Positions 54,801-64,000 of a DNA stretch of 64,000 nt are shown in pieces. Position 1 is the first letter of the stretch. Each line of letters opens with the position of its first letter. The translations under genes and the position numbers were made by a program. The DNA comes from Nematostella vectensis (Eukaryota; Cnidaria; Anthozoa; Actiniaria; Edwardsiidae): positions 3,099,501 to 3,163,500 of the forward strand of contig NC_064047.1 of NCBI RefSeq assembly GCF_932526225.1. Reading direction: 5' to 3'. The notes under the pieces were generated by a model. The model did no database searches. It saw nothing but the letters and a program-made list of their open reading frames with translations, and had not been told where the DNA came from.

Positions 54801-56232
54801 GCAGTTTCGAATCCTGCCCGCAATGCTTCATTTTGTTTCAACAATCCTTGATCAAAATAGCAAAGCGGAAAAGAAGCTATTTTAAACACCCAAGGTTGCG
54901 GTGGCCGAGTGGTTAAGGCGTTGGACTCGAAATCCAATGGGATCTTCCCGCGCAGGTTGGAATCCTGCCCGCAACGATACATTTTTGTTTGAAAAATCCC
55001 TGATCAAAATAACAAAGAGGTAAAACAGCTATTTGAAAAATCCATGGTTGCGAAGGCCGAGTGGTTAAGCCGTTCGACTGGAAATCAAATGGGATCTTCC
55101 CGCGCAGGCTCCAATCCTGCCCGCAACGATACATTTTTGTTTGAAAAATCCCTAATCAAAATAACAAAGAGGTAAAAAAGCTTTTTGAAAAATCCAAGGT
55201 TACGAAGGCCGAGTGGTTAAGCCGTTCGACTGAAAATCCAATGGGATCTTCCCGCGCAGGCTCGAATCCTACCCGCAACGGTTCTTTTTTCTTCAAACAC
55301 ATTTTTAATACTTTATTGATCCAGTTGCAATTTCGATGCAGTTTTACCATTTAAAAAAAGTAAGGACGAACATCCAAGGTTGCCGTGGCCGAGCGGTTAA
55401 GGCGTTGGACTAGAAATCCAATGGGATCTTCCCGCGCAGGTTCGAGTCCTTCCGGCAACGATATATTTTTGTTTGAAAAATCCCTGATCAAAATAACAGA
55501 GTCTAAAATGCTATTCGAAAAATCCAAGGTTGCGGTGGCCGAGTGGTTAAGGCGTTGGACTAGAAATCCAATGGGATCTTCCCGCGCAGGTTCAAATCCT
55601 GCGCGCAACGCTTCATTTTGTTTCAACAATCCTTGATCAAAATAGCAAAGCAAAAAAGAAGCTATTTTAAACACCCAAGGTTGCGGTGGCAGAGGGGTTA
55701 AGGCGTTGGACTCGAAATCCAATGGGATCTTCCAGTGACGGTTCGAATCCTGCAGCAACGATACATTTTTCGACATTTTCTTTGAAGAATCCCTGATCAA
55801 AATAACAAAGAGGTTGAAATGCTATTCGCAAAATCCAAGGTTGCGGTGGCCGAGTGGTTAAGGCGTTGGACTAGAAATCCAATGGGATCTTCCCGCGCAG
55901 GTTCGAATCCTGCCCGCAACGATACATTTTTCGACATTTTGTTTGAAGAATCTTATATCAAAATAAAAAGCGGAAATAAAGCTTAATAAAAAGTCAAAGG
56001 TTGCGATGGCCGAGTGGTTAACGCGGTCGACTAGAAATCCAATGGGATCTTGCCTCGCAGGTTCCAATCCTGCCCGCAACGCTGCATTTTGTTTCAACAA
56101 TCCTTGATCAAAATAGCAGATCGGAAAAGAAGCTATTTTAAAAATCCAAGGTTGCGGTGGCCGAGTGGTTAAGGCGTTGGACTTGAAATCCAATGGGATC
56201 TTCCCGCGCAGGTTCGAACCCTGCCCGCAACG
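51893..56232 (+). tRNA. Array block 9: 28 tRNA units
   Basis: 51893 GGA, 52073 CGA, 52224 CGA, 52385 AGA, 52536 CGA, 52687 CGA, 52839 GGA, 52991 GAA, 53171 AGA, 53323 AGA, 53474 CGA (83 nt), 53627 GGA, 53807 CGA, 53958 CGA, 54110 GGA, 54263 GAA, 54443 AGA, 54593 AGA, 54744 AGA, 54895 CGA, 55047 GGA, 55199 GAA, 55379 AGA, 55529 AGA, 55680 CGA (81 nt), 55840 AGA, 56000 AGA, 56151 TGA. 51893-53708 is the +4754 copy of 47139-48954. Confidence 0.93.
56151..56232 (+). tRNA. tRNA-Ser(TGA), intact
   Basis: Same body as 38794-38875, including T loop TTCGAAC. Lies at the end of a segment (55680-56329) related to 38162-38971. Confidence 0.87.
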
Positions 56233-56328
56233 GTTCTTTTTTCTTCAAACACATTTCTAATACTTAAATGATCCAGTTTCAATTTCGATGCAGTTTTACT
56301 ATTAAAAAAATAGGGACGAACATCCATG

Positions 56329-59250
56329 GTTGCGGTGGCCGAGCGGTTAAGACGTTGGACTAGAAGTCCAATGGGATCTTCCCGCGCAGGTTCGAGTCCT
56401 GCCGGCAACGATATATTTTTGTTTGAAAAATCCCTGATCAAAATAACAAAGAGGTAAAACAGCTATTTGAAAAATCCATGGTTGCGAAGGCCGAGTGGTT
56501 AAGCCGTTCGACTGGAAATCAAATGGGATCTTCCCGCGCAGGCTCGAATCCTGCCAGCAACGATACATTTTTGTTTGAAAAATCCCTAATCAAAATAACA
56601 AAGAGGTAAAAGAGCTATTTGAAAAATCCAAGGTTACGAAGGCCTAGTGGTTAAGCCGTTCGACTGAAAATCCAAAGGGATCTTCGCGCGCAGGCTCGAA
56701 TCCTACCCGCAACGGTTCTTTTTTCTTCAAACACATTTTTAATACTTTATTGATCCAGTTGCAATTTCGATGCAGTTTTACCATTTAAAAAAAGTAGGGA
56801 CGAACATCCAAGGTTGCCGTGGCCGAGCGGTTAAGGCGTTGGACTAGAAATCCAATGGGATCTTCCCACGCAGGTTCGAGTCCTTCCGGCAACGATATAT
56901 TTTTGTTTGAAAAATCCCTGATCAAAATAACAAAGAGGTTAAAATGCTATTCGAAAAATCCAAGGTTGCGGTGGCCGAGTGCTTAAGGCGTTGGACTAGA
57001 AATCCAATGGGATCTTCCCGAGCAGGTTCGAATCCTGCCCGCAACGCTTCATTTTGTTTCAACAATCCCTGATCAAAATAGCAAAGCAAAAAAGAAGCTA
57101 TTTTAAACACCCAAGGTTGCGGTGGCCGAGGGTTTAAGGCGTTGGACTCGAAATCCAATGGGATCTTCCCGCGCAGGTTCGAATCCTGCCCGCAACGATA
57201 CATTTTTGTTTGAAAAATCCCTGATCAAAATAACAAAGAGGTAAAACAGCTATTTGAAAAACCCATGGTTGCGAAGGCCGAGTGGTTAAGCCGTTCGACT
57301 GGAAATCAAGTTGGATCTTAACGCGCAGGCTCGAATCCTGCCCGCAACGGTTCTTTTTTCTTCAAACACATTTTTAATACTTTATTGATCCAGTTGCAAT
57401 TTCAATGCAGTTTTACCATTTAAAAAAAGTAGGGACGAACATCCAAGGTTGCGGTGGCCGAGTGGTTAAGGCGTTGGACTCGAAAGCCAATTGGATCTTC
57501 CCGCGCAGGTTCGAATCCTGCCCGCAACGCTTCATTTTGTTTCAACAATCCTTGATCAAAATAGCAAAGCGGAAAAGAAGCTATTTTAAACACCCAAGGT
57601 TGCGGTGGCCGAGTGGTTAAGGCGTTGGACTCGAAATCCAATGGGATCTTCCCGCGCAGGTTCGAATCCTGCCCGCAACGATACATTTTTGTTTGAAAAA
57701 TCCCTGATCAAAATAACAAAGAGGTAAAACAGCTATTTGAAAAATCCATGGTTGAGAAGGCCGAGTGGTTAAGCCGTTCGACTGGAAATCAAATGGGATC
57801 TTCCCGCGCAGGCTCGAATCCTGCCCGCAACTATACATTTTTGTTTGAAAAATCCCTAATCAAAATAACAAAGAGGTAAAAGAGCTATTTGAAAAATCCA
57901 AGGTTACTAAGGCCGAGTGTTTAAGCCGTTCGACTGAAAATCCAACGGGATCTTCGCGCGCAGGCTCGAATCCTACCCGCAACGGTTCTTTTTTCTTCAA
58001 ACACATTTTTAATACTTTATTGATCCAGTTGCAATTTCGATGCAGTTTTACCATTTAAAAAAAGTAGGGACGAACATCCAAGGTTGCCGTGGCCGAGCGG
58101 TTAAGGCGTTGGACTAGAAATCCAATGGGATCTTCCCGCGCAGGTCCGAGCCCTTTCGGCAACGATATATTTTTGTTTGAAAAATCCCTGATCAAAATAA
58201 CAGAGGTTAAAATGCTATTCTAAAAACCCAAGGTTGCGGTGGCCGAGTGGTTAAGGCGTTGGACTCGAAATCCAATGGGATCTTCCCGCGCAGGTTCGAA
58301 TGCTGCCCGCAATGCTTCATTTTGTTTCAACAATCCTTGATCAAAATAGCAAAGCAAAAAAGAAGCTATTTTAAACACCCAAGGTTGCGGTGGCCGAGGG
58401 GTTAAGGCGTTGGACTCGAAATCCAATAGGATCTTTCCGCGCAGGTTCGAATCCTGCCCGCAACGATACATTTTTGTTTGAAAAATCCCTGATCAAAATA
58501 ACAAAGAGGTAAAACAGCTATTTGAAAAATCCATGGTTGCGAAGGCCGAGTGGTTAAGCCGTTCGACTGGAAATCAAATTGGATCTTAACGCGCAGGCTC
58601 GAATCCTGCCCGCAACGGTTCTTTTTTCTTCAAACACATTTTTAATACTTTATTGATCCAGTTGCAATTTCAATGCAGTTTTACCATTTAAAAAAAGTAG
58701 GGACGAACATCCAAGGTTCCGGTGGCCTAGTGGTTAAGGCGTTGGACTCGAAATCCAATTGGATCTTCCCGCGCAGGTTCGAATCCTGCCCGCAACGCTT
58801 CTTTTTGTTTTAACAATCCTTGATCAAAATAGCAAAGCGGAAAAGAAGCTATTTTAAACACCCAAGGTTGCGGTGGCCGAGTGGTTAAGGCGTTGGACTC
58901 GAAATCCAATGGGATCTTCCCGCGCAGGTTCGAATCCTGCCCGCAACGATACATTTTTGTTTGAAAAATCCCTGATCAAAATAACAAAGAGGTAAAACAG
59001 CTATTTGAAAAATCCAAGGTTGCGGTGGCCGAGTGGTTAAGGCGTTGGACTAGAAATCCAATGGGATCTTCCCGCGCAGGTTCGAGCCCTTTCGGCAACG
59101 ATATATTTTTGTTTGAAAAATCCCTGATCAAAATAACAGAGGTTAAAATGCTATTCTAAAAACCCAAGGTTGCGGTGGCCGAGTGGTTAAGGCGTTGGAC
59201 TAGAAATCCAATGGGATCTTCCCGCGCAGGTTCGAGCCCTTTCGGCAACG
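56329..59250 (+). tRNA. Array block 10: +7278 copy of 49051-51822, 19 tRNA units
   Basis: 56329 AGA, 56481 GGA, 56633 GAA, 56813 AGA, 56965 AGA, 57116 CGA, 57268 GGA, 57448 CGA, 57599 CGA, 57751 GGA, 57903 GAA, 58083 AGA, 58233 CGA, 58384 CGA, 58536 GGA, 58716 CGA, 58867 CGA, 59019 AGA, 59169 AGA. One clear anticodon difference between the copies: 50955 is AGA, 58233 is CGA. Confidence 0.93.
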
Positions 59251-59400
59251 ATATATTTTTGTTTGAAAAATCCCTGATCAAAATAACAGAGGTTAAAATG
59301 CTATTCTAAAAACCCAAGGTTGCGGTGGCCGAGTGGTTAAGGCGTTGGACTAGAAATCCAATGGGATCTTCCCGCGCAGGTTCGAATCCTGCCCGCAATG
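59019..59400 (+). tRNA. Three consecutive 150-bp tRNA-Ser(AGA) units
   Basis: Genes at 59019-59100, 59169-59250 and 59319-59400. The first two share the rare 3' end ggttcgagccctttcggcaa and the same shortened spacer (aacagaggttaaaatg). The third has a standard 3' arm. A sign of recent single-unit slippage or unequal exchange. Confidence 0.9.
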
Positions 59401-62400
59401 CTTCATTTTGTTTCAACAATCCTTGATCAAAATAGCAAAGCAAAAAAGAAGCTATTTTAAACACCCAAGGTTGCGGTGGCCGAGGGGTTAAGGCGTTGGA
59501 CTCGAAATCCAATAGGATCTTTCCGCGCAGGTTCGAATCCTGCCCGCAACGATACATTTTTGTTTGAAAAATCCCTGATCAAAATAACAAAGAGGTAAAA
59601 CAGCTATTTGAAAAATCCATGGTTGCGAAGGCTGAGTGGTTAAGCCGTTCGACTGGAAATCAAATGGGATCTTAACGCGCAGGCTCGAATCCTGCCCGCA
59701 ACGGTTCTTTTTTCCTCAAACACATTTTTAATACTTTATTGATCCAGTTGCAATTTCAACGCAGTTTTAGCATTTAAAAAAAGTAGGGACGAACATCCAA
59801 TGTTGCGGTGGCCGAGCGGATAAGGTGTTGGACTAGAAATCCAATGGGATCTTCCCGCGCAGGTTCGAATCCTGCCCGCAACGATACATTTTTCGACATT
59901 TTGTTTGAAGAATCCCTTATCAAAATAGCAAAGCGGAAATGAAGCTTAATCAAAAATCAAAGGTTGCGATGGCCGAGTGGTTAAGGCGGTCGATTAGAAA
60001 TCCAATGGGATCTTGCCTCGCAGGTTCGAATCCTGCCCGCAACGCTTCAATTTGTTTCAACAATCCTTGATCAAAATAGCAAAGCGGAAAAGAAGCTATT
60101 TTAAACACCCAAGGTTGCGGTGGCCGAGTGGTTAAGGCGTTGGACTAGAAATCCAATGGGATCTTCCCGCGCAGGTTCGAATTCTGCCCGCAACGCTTCA
60201 TTTTGTTTCAACAATCCTTGATCAAAATAGCAGATCGGAAAAGAAGCTATTTTTAACACCCAAGGTTGCGGTGGCCGAGTGGTTAAGGCGTTGGACTCGA
60301 AATACAATTGGATCTTCCCGCGCAGGTTCGAATCCTGCCCGCAACGCTTCATTTTGTTTCAACAATCCTTGATCAAAATAGCAAAGCGGAAAAGAAGCTA
60401 TTTTAAACACCCAAGGTTGCGGTGGCCGAGTGGTTAAGGCGTTGGACTCGAAATCCAATGGGATCTTCCCGCGCAGGTTCGAATCCTGCCCGCAACGATA
60501 CATTTTTGTTTGAAAAATCCCTGATCAAAATAACAGAGGTTAAAATGCTATTCCAAAAACCCAAGGTTGCTATGGCCGAGTGGTTAAGGCGTTGGACTAG
60601 AAATCCAATGGGATCTTCCCGCGCAGGTTCGAATCCTGCCCGCAATGCTTCATTTTGTTTCAACAATCCTTGATCAAAATAGCAAAGCAAAAAAGAAGCT
60701 ATTTTAAACACCCAAGGTTGCGGTGGCCGAGGGGTTAAGGCGTTTGACTCGAAATCCAATAGGATCTTTCCGCGCAGGTTCGAATCCTGCCCGCAACGAT
60801 ACATTTTTGTTTGAAAAATCCCTGATCAAAATAACAAAGAGGTAAAACAGCTATTTGAAAAATCCATGGTTGCGAAGGCTGAATGGTTAAGCCGTTCGAC
60901 TGGAAATCAAATGGGATCTTAACGCGCAGGCTCGAATCCTGCCCGCAACGGTTCTTTTTTCTTCAAACACATTTTTAATACTTTATTGATCCAGTTGCAA
61001 TTTCAACGCAGTTTTAGCATTTAAAAAAAGTAGGGACGAACATCCAATGTTGCGGTGGCCGAGCGGATAAGGTGTTGGACTAGAAATCCAATGGGATCTT
61101 CCCGCGCAGGTTCGAATCCTGCCCGCAACGATACATTTTTCGACATTTTGTTTGAAGAATCCCTTATCAAAATAGCAAAGCGGAAATGAAGCTTAATCAA
61201 AAATCAAAGGTTGCGATGGCCGAGTGGTTAAGGCGGTCGATTAGAAATCCAATGGGATCTTGCCTCGCAGGTTCGAATCCTGCCCGCAACGCTTCAATTT
61301 GTTTCAACAATCCTTGATCAAAATAGCAAAGCGGAAAAGAAGCTATTTTAAACACCCAAGGTTGCGGTAGCCGAGTGGTTAAGGCGTTGGACTAGAAATC
61401 CAATGGGATCTTCCCGCGCAGGTTCGAATCCTGCCCGCAACGCTTCATTTTGTTTCAACAATCCTTGATCAAAATAGCAGATCGGAAAAGAAGCTATTTT
61501 TAACACCCAAGGTTGCGGTGGCCGAGTGGTTAAGGCGTTGGACTCGAAATCCAATTGGATCTTCCCGCGCAGGTTCGAATCCTGCCCGCAACGCTTCATT
61601 TTGTTTCAACAATCTTTGATCAAAATAGCAAAGCGGAAAAGAAGCTATTTTAAACACCCAAGGTTGCGGTGGCGGAGTGGTTAAGGCGTTGGACTCGAAA
61701 TCCAATGGGATCTTCCCGCGCAGGTTAGAATCCTGCCCGCAACGATACATTTTTGTTTGAAAAATCCCTGATCAAAATAACAAAGAGGTAAAACAGCTAT
61801 TTGAAAAATCCATGGTTGCGAAGGCCGAGTGGTTAAGCCGTTCGACTGGAAATCAAATGGGATCTTCCCGCGCAGGCTCGAATCCTGCCCGCAACGATAC
61901 ATTTTTGTTTGAAAAATCCCTAATCAAAATAACAAAGAGGTAAAAGAGCTATTTGAAAAATCCAAGGTTACAAAGGCCGAGTGGTTAAGCCGATCGACTG
62001 AAAATCCAACGGGATCTTCGCGCGCAGGCTCGAATCCTACCCGCAACGGTTCTTTTTTCTTCAAACACATTTTTAATACTTTATTGATCCAGTTGCAATT
62101 TCGATGCAGTTTTACCATTTAAAAAAAGTAGGGACGAACATCCAAGGTTGCGGTGGCCGAGTGGTTAAGGCGTTGGACTCGAAAGCCAATTGGATCTTCC
62201 CGCGCAGGTTCGAGTCCTTCCGGCAACGATATATTTTTGTTTGAAAAATCCCTGATCAAAATAGCAAAGCAAAAAAGAAGCTATTTTAAGCTATTTTAAA
62301 CACCCAAGGTTGCGGTGGCCGAGGGGTTAAGGCGTTTGACTCGAAATCCAATAGGATCTTTCCGCGCAGGTTCGAATCCTGCCCGCAACGATACATTTTT

Positions 62401-63982
62401 GTTTGAAAAATCCCTGATCAAAATAACAAAGAGGTAAAACAGCTATTTGAAAAATCCATGGTTGCGAAGGCTGAGTGGTTAAGCCGTTCGACTGGAAATC
62501 AAATGGGATCTTAACGCGCAGGCTCGAATCCTGCCCGCAACGGTTCTTTTTTCTTCAAACACATTTTTAATACTTTATTGATCCAGTTGCAATTTCAACG
62601 CAGTTTTAGCATTTAAAAAAAGTAGGGACGAACATCCAATGTTGCGGTGGCCGAGCGGATAAGGTGTTGGACTAGAAATCCAATGGGATCTTCCCGCGCA
62701 GGTTCGAATCCTGCCCGCAACGATACATTTTTCGACATTTTGTTTGAAGAATCCCTTATCAAAATAGCAAAGCGGAAATGAAGCTTAATCAAAAATCAAA
62801 GGTTGCGATGGCCGAGTGGTTAAGGCGGTCGATTAGAAATCCAATGGGATCTTGCCTCGCAGGTTCGAATCCTGCCCGCAACGCTTCAATTTGTTTCAAC
62901 AATCCTTGATCAAAATAGCAAAGCGGAAAAGAAGCTATTTTAAACACCCAAGGTTGCGGTAGCCGAGTGGTTAAGGCGTTGGACTAGAAATCCAATGGGA
63001 TCTTCCCGCGCAGGTTCGAATCCTGCCCGCAACGCTTCATTTTGTTTCAACAATCCTTGATCAAAATAGCAGATTGGGAAAGAAGCTATTTTTAACACCC
63101 AAGGTTGCGGTGGCCGAGTGGTTAAGGCGTTGGACTCGAAATCCAATTGGATCTTCCCGCGCAGGTTCGAATCCTGCCCGCAACGCTTCATTTTGTTTCA
63201 ACAATCCTTGATCAAAATAGCAAAGCGGAAAAGAAGCTATTTTAAACACCCAAGGTTGCGGTGGCGGAGTGGTTAAGGCGTTGGACTCGAAATCCAATGG
63301 GATCTTCCCGCGCAGGTTAGAATCCTGCCCGCAACGATACATTTTTGTTTGAAAAATCCCTGATCAAAATAACAAAGAGGTAAAACAGCTATTTGAAAAA
63401 TCCATGGTTGCGAAGGCCGAGTGGTTAAGCCGTTCGACTGGAAATCAAATGGGATCTTCCCGCGCAGGCTCGAATCCTGCCCGCAACGATACATTTTTGT
63501 TTGAAAAATCCCTAATCAAAATAACAAAGAGGTAAAAGAGCTATTTGAAAAATCCAAGGTTACGAAGGCCGAGTGGTTAAGCCGATCGACTGAAAATCCA
63601 ACGGGATCTTCGCGCGCAGGCTTGAATCCTACCCGCAACGGTTCTTTTTTCTTCAAACACATTTTTAATACTTTATTGATCCAGTTGCAATTTCGATGCA
63701 GTTTTACCATTTAAAAAAAGTAGGGACGAACATCCAAGGTTGCGGTGGCCGAGTGGTTAAGGCGTTGGACTCGAAAGCCAATTGGATCTTCCCGCGCAGG
63801 TTCGAGTCCTTTCGGCAACGATATATTTTTGTTTGAAAAATCCCTGATCAAAATAGCAAAGCAAAAAAGAAGCTATTTTAAGCTATTTTAAACACCCAAG
63901 GTTGCGGTGGCCGAGGGGTTAAGGCGTTGGACTCGAAATCCAATGGGATCTTCCCGCGCAGGTTCGAATCCTGCCCGCAACG
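59319..63982 (+). tRNA. Array block 11: 1247/1592-bp higher-order unit, 30 tRNA units, to the window edge
   Basis: 59319 AGA, 59470 CGA, 59622 GGA, 59802 AGA, 59963 AGA, 60114 AGA, 60265 CGA, 60416 CGA; 60566 AGA, 60717 CGA, 60869 GGA, 61049 AGA, 61210 AGA, 61361 AGA, 61512 CGA, 61663 CGA, 61815 GGA, 61967 GAA, 62147 CGA; 62309 CGA, 62461 GGA, 62641 AGA, 62802 AGA, 62953 AGA, 63104 CGA, 63255 CGA, 63407 GGA, 63559 GAA, 63739 CGA, 63901 CGA. 60717-62228 recurs at +1592; 59319-60497 recurs at +1247. The sequence ends inside the next spacer. Confidence 0.93.
63901..63982 (+). tRNA. tRNA-Ser(CGA), last unit in window
   Basis: Consensus body with GAGGGG D loop. Preceded by the duplicated spacer motif agctattttaagctatttta, also found before 41321 and 62309. 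The array clearly continues beyond 64000. Confidence 0.92.
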
Positions 63983-64000
63983 ATACATTTGTGTTTGAAA

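Larger units (their letters stand above)
19149..64000 (+). repeat. Giant tandem tRNA-Ser array, about 284 units, runs off the right edge
   Basis: Every unit is a type II tRNA body (7-bp acceptor, 3-bp D stem, long variable arm GGGA/TCCC, T arm) of 82 nt. Intact copies have A box TGGCCGAGTGG and B box GGTTCGAATCC. The discriminator base is G and no CCA is encoded. Spacers fall into classes by length and first bases: about 70 bp (atacatttttg or atatatttttg), 69 bp (cttcattttgt), 79 bp (atacatttttcgac) and 98 bp (gttcttttttc). All give a run of at least four T within about 5-10 nt of the tRNA 3' end, i.e. a Pol III terminator, and most end ccaag before the next gene. Steps are therefore 150-152, 161 or 180 bp. 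All copies are on the + strand. Two 5'-truncated pieces (about 19149-19174 and 19196-19239) mark the left edge. AGA and CGA genes are often identical apart from base 34. Confidence 0.97.

Noticed and set aside
19079-63710. Well over a hundred small open frames of 60-150 codons across the array, many alike on the minus strand (for example with GQDSNLRGKIPLDFESNA)
   Set aside because: They are translations of the tRNA bodies and spacers on either strand. Their similarity reflects the repeat, not a protein family.
19149-64000. CRISPR-like array
   Set aside because: Repeats are tRNA genes with Pol III signals, and spacers are themselves repeated. The window is eukaryotic.

Overview
The window is animal genomic DNA. 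It holds spliced genes with GT-AG introns, minisatellites, small DNA transposons and a LINE, and the genes are an Rh ammonium transporter and MCMDC2. The gene content and AT-rich introns fit a marine invertebrate, possibly an anthozoan cnidarian, but nothing I can do here fixes the species.

Layout. (1) 1-9.2 kb, + strand: a complete nine-exon Rh-family ammonium/ammonia channel gene (CDS 1033-7918, 484 aa) with a long repeat-filled 3' region. (2) 9.5-19.0 kb, - strand, convergent with it: the last twelve exons (454 codons) of an MCMDC2 orthologue, a degenerate MCM-family protein of meiotic recombination. Its introns carry a 5'-truncated LINE, a foldback element with a second small element nested inside, and several tandem repeats. 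(3) 19.15 kb to the right edge (at least 44.8 kb): one uninterrupted tandem array of about 284 tRNA-Ser-type units, mostly 82 nt with a Ser-type long variable arm, all on the + strand. The units alternate with 69-98 bp spacers that supply a T-run Pol III terminator. By hand count there are about 99 AGA, 91 CGA, 59 GGA, 23 GAA, 4 TGA and 3 AAA anticodons, plus one each of TCA, TAA, GCT and GAC. AGA and CGA copies often form perfect cloverleaves. GGA and GAA copies carry repeated stem mismatches and look like a co-amplified pseudogene lineage.

The array has nested higher-order repeats: single 150-bp units, a 938-bp six-gene unit, 1.25/1.6-kb units, and 1.4-3.5-kb segments repeated at offsets of 3312/3463, 3938, 4098, 4754 and 7278 bp. 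It begins about 190 bp upstream (in gene sense) of an MCMDC2 exon with an intact acceptor. The 5' third of MCMDC2 is therefore either across the array, making it a giant intron, or cut off.

The second unusual theme is that several minisatellites are tandem copies of the neighbouring exon-intron junctions themselves. These are a 50-bp unit of an MCMDC2 3' splice site (about 18 copies), a 75-83-bp unit of an MCMDC2 exon end and donor (10 copies), a 107-bp unit of the same exon's start, a 47-bp unit of the Rh exon 3 acceptor, and a roughly 40-bp unit of the Rh stop-codon region. I know of no name for this pattern. Family assignments rest on my recall of RhCG and human MCMDC2 sequences; no search was run.
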